Shown here: positions 62,532-64,000 of the stretch, piece after piece
Position numbering within the stretch: position 1 is the first letter of the stretch
Layout of the letters: each line of letters opens with the position of its first letter
Assembly: GCF_000687455.2 (NCBI RefSeq)
Contig: NZ_JGVW01000061.1
Location: 19,857 to 83,856 of the forward strand
Length of the DNA: 64,000 nucleotides
Direction: 5' to 3'
Source: Burkholderia sp. lig30
GTDB lineage: Bacteria; Pseudomonadota; Gammaproteobacteria; Burkholderiales; Burkholderiaceae
Translations under genes and position numbers: made by a program
The notes under the pieces: generated by a model
The model's database searches: none
What the model was told of the DNA's origin: nothing
What the model saw: only the letters and a program-made list of their open reading frames with translations

Positions 62532-64000
62532 TCAGCGGCGCACCGATGCCCGGCCGAGCAACAGGAACAGCAGCCCCGACGCGCCCAGCGACAGCGCCAC
62601 CAGCAGCGCCGCATACGGCGCGGCGGCGGCGAACGCGAGCGTCGCGGTATCGCTCCACACCTGGGTCGCGAGCGTGCGCGTGCCGGTCGGCGACAGCAGC
62701 AGCGTCGCGTTCAGTTCGGTGGCCACCGAGATGAAGACCATCGTCGCGGCGGCGCCGAGGCCGGGCGCCGCGAGCGGCAGCACGACGCGCCACAGCGTCT
62801 GTCGCCAGCCGAGGCCGAGCGAGCGGGCGGTTTCCTCGAGCCGCGCCTGCACGTGCGACAGCGCCGCGCGCACGCTGACGACCGCGAGCGGCAGGAACAG
62901 GATCGCGTACGCGCCGACGAGCGCCGGCGCGCTCTGGTACAGCGGCTGCAGCAGCCGCACGGTGATCGAGACGATCGCGAGCGCGACGACGATGCCGGGC
63001 ACGCCCTGCACGGTCATCGCGGTGCGTTCGAGGGCGCTCGCGACGCGGCCCGGGTAGCGTACCAGCAGGAACGCGAGCGGCAGCGCGAGCAGCGTCGTGA
63101 GCGCGGCGGCGGCGAGCCCGTAGCCGGCCGACGCGAGCGTCGTCTGCCACAGCAGCCCGGGCGACACGTCGGCGGGCGTGACGGCGGCCGCGCCTTGCTG
63201 CGTGAGCCAGTAGCCGATCATCGCGAGCGGCACGCCGAGCGTGGCGGCCGCGAGCGCGGCGAGCGCCGCGACGGCGGCGCCGCGCCAGCGCCCGAGCGGG
63301 TAGCGCATCGCGGCGCGCCGCGCGGTGCGGTGCGTGTGGCCGTAGCGCGCGTGGCCGCGTGCGCGCGCCTCGATCGCGAGGCACAGCAGGCACAGCGCGA
63401 TCAGCACGCAGCCGAGCACCGATGCGCCGCCGCCGTCGAACGCGGTGCGGTACTCGGCATAGATTTCGGTCGTGAAGGTGCGAAAGCGCAGCAGCTGGAA
63501 CGCGCCGAACTCGGACAGCACGCCGAGCGCGACGAGCAGCATGCCGCCGCACAGCGCGGGACGCAGTTGCGGCAGCACGACCCGCAGAAAGGTGCGCCAC
63601 GGCGAGCAGCCGAGCGTGCGGGCGCTCTCCTCGAGCGCGGGATCGAATTCCCGCAGCGCGGCGGCGACGGGCAGATAGACGAGGGGGAAATACGCGGACG
63701 TCAGCACGATCAGCGCGCCGAGGAAGTCCTGCAGGTCGAGGCTCAGCGACACCCACGCATAGCTCGTGACGAACGGCGGCACCGCGAGCGGCGCGGCGGC
63801 GAGCGCGGCCCACAGCGGCCGCGCGGGCAAGGTCGTGCGCTCGACGAGCCAGGCGACCGCGGTGCCGAGCAGCGCGCACGCGAGCGTGACCGCCAACGTG
63901 ATCGCCAGCGTGTTGACGAGCAGCTCGCCGACCAGCGGGCGCCACAGCAGGTCGATCGCATCGGACGCGCCGAAGGTCGCGGCGCGTCCGATGCGATCGA
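62532..64000 (-). CDS. fbpB: Iron(III)-type ABC importer, permease (N-terminus beyond the window)
   Basis: Frame open to the window end; 489 residues present. It is a fused, two-half permease: each half ends with the EAA-type loop that contacts the ATPase (ALEESARTLGCSPWRTFLRV in the first; RLEETARSLGLGWRQTLWRV in the second). The hydrophobic pattern gives about 10-12 spans here. This is FbpB/AfuB/SfuB-like. The binding protein gene should lie upstream, outside the window. It ends 34 bases before the ATPase gene. Confidence 0.92.
   Translation of the reverse strand, partial: DRIGRAATFGASDAIDLLWRPLVGELLVNTLAITLAVTLACALLGTAVAWLVERTTLPARPLWAALAAAPLAVPPFVTSYAWVSLSLDLQDFLGALIVLTSAYFPLVYLPVAAALREFDPALEESARTLGCSPWRTFLRVVLPQLRPALCGGMLLVALGVLSEFGAFQLLRFRTFTTEIYAEYRTAFDGGGASVLGCVLIALCLLCLAIEARARGHARYGHTHRTARRAAMRYPLGRWRGAAVAALAALAAATLGVPLAMIGYWLTQQGAAAVTPADVSPGLLWQTTLASAGYGLAAAALTTLLALPLAFLLVRYPGRVASALERTAMTVQGVPGIVVALAIVSITVRLLQPLYQSAPALVGAYAILFLPLAVVSVRAALSHVQARLEETARSLGLGWRQTLWRVVLPLAAPGLGAAATMVFISVATELNATLLLSPTGTRTLATQVWSDTATLAFAAAAPYAALLVALSLGASGLLFLLLGRASVRR

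Overview
The window is about 68% G+C and packed with genes in both orientations. Its gene content and order (mutL, the tol-pal operon, glyA-nrdR-minor pilins, hmgA-fahA, xdhABC) fit a betaproteobacterium, most likely Burkholderia (cepacia complex-like, larger chromosome). This assignment rests on recognising proteins and gene order, not on a database search.

Layout: 1-4.7 kb holds the near-complete MutL mismatch-repair gene, a DedA membrane protein, a small MscS channel and a class II glutamine amidotransferase. 4.8-8.1 kb holds an AhpD-like protein, an unusual short chemoreceptor and a GtrA/GT2 pair. At 8.3-8.6 kb an intact tRNA-Lys lies beside the broken 5' half of a second tRNA-Lys. 8.6-14.2 kb is the complete cell-envelope operon ybgC-tolQ-tolR-tolA-tolB-pal-cpoB, read leftwards. 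14.2-20.1 kb has an SDR, then a ZTP riboswitch in front of glyA, then nrdR and five type IV pilus minor-pilin genes. 20.1-22.5 kb has a YqjD/YqjE-type membrane pair and a 1-Cys peroxiredoxin.

22.6-32.1 kb is catabolic. gcdH diverges from an IclR regulator across a palindromic operator and three tandem 49-bp hairpin repeats. A degenerate EAL protein follows, then a rightward operon (flavin hydroxylase, small coupling-like protein, aromatic-acid MFS carrier, hmgA, fahA). This operon should turn a hydroxyphenylacetate-type substrate into fumarate and acetoacetate through homogentisate. 32.2-45 kb is a looser region: three MFS carriers, bluB, a D-2-hydroxyacid dehydrogenase behind a 152-bp inverted-repeat element, a LysR/aminotransferase divergent pair, AraC and EamA genes, a lower-G+C flavin reductase, a secreted protein of short GPLxVxG repeats, and a scar made of two gene fragments. 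45-50 kb is xdhABC for purine oxidation, with a shortened xdhC.

50-54 kb has a DsbA-family protein, a membrane-anchored TAXI protein and a TauE/SafE exporter. 53.4-57.8 kb looks like a D-arginine-type amino-acid unit: YheO/DauR-like regulator, ornithine cyclodeaminase-like enzyme, periplasmic binding protein and FAD amino-acid dehydrogenase, with two identical-class palindromes in the divergent promoter. 57.9-61.2 kb is an ECF sigma/anti-sigma operon with a cupredoxin and envelope proteins. 61.4-64 kb is the ATPase and permease of an iron(III)-type ABC importer, the permease running off the window.

Most of the window is chromosomal core. The most unusual material is between genes: three simple-repeat tracts, hairpin repeats in the gcdH leader, a dispersed motif related to TAGGGCCTGTTCACGC, the inverted-repeat element before the dehydrogenase gene, and the candidate operators. 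No prophage, CRISPR array, complete insertion sequence or recognisable defence system was seen.
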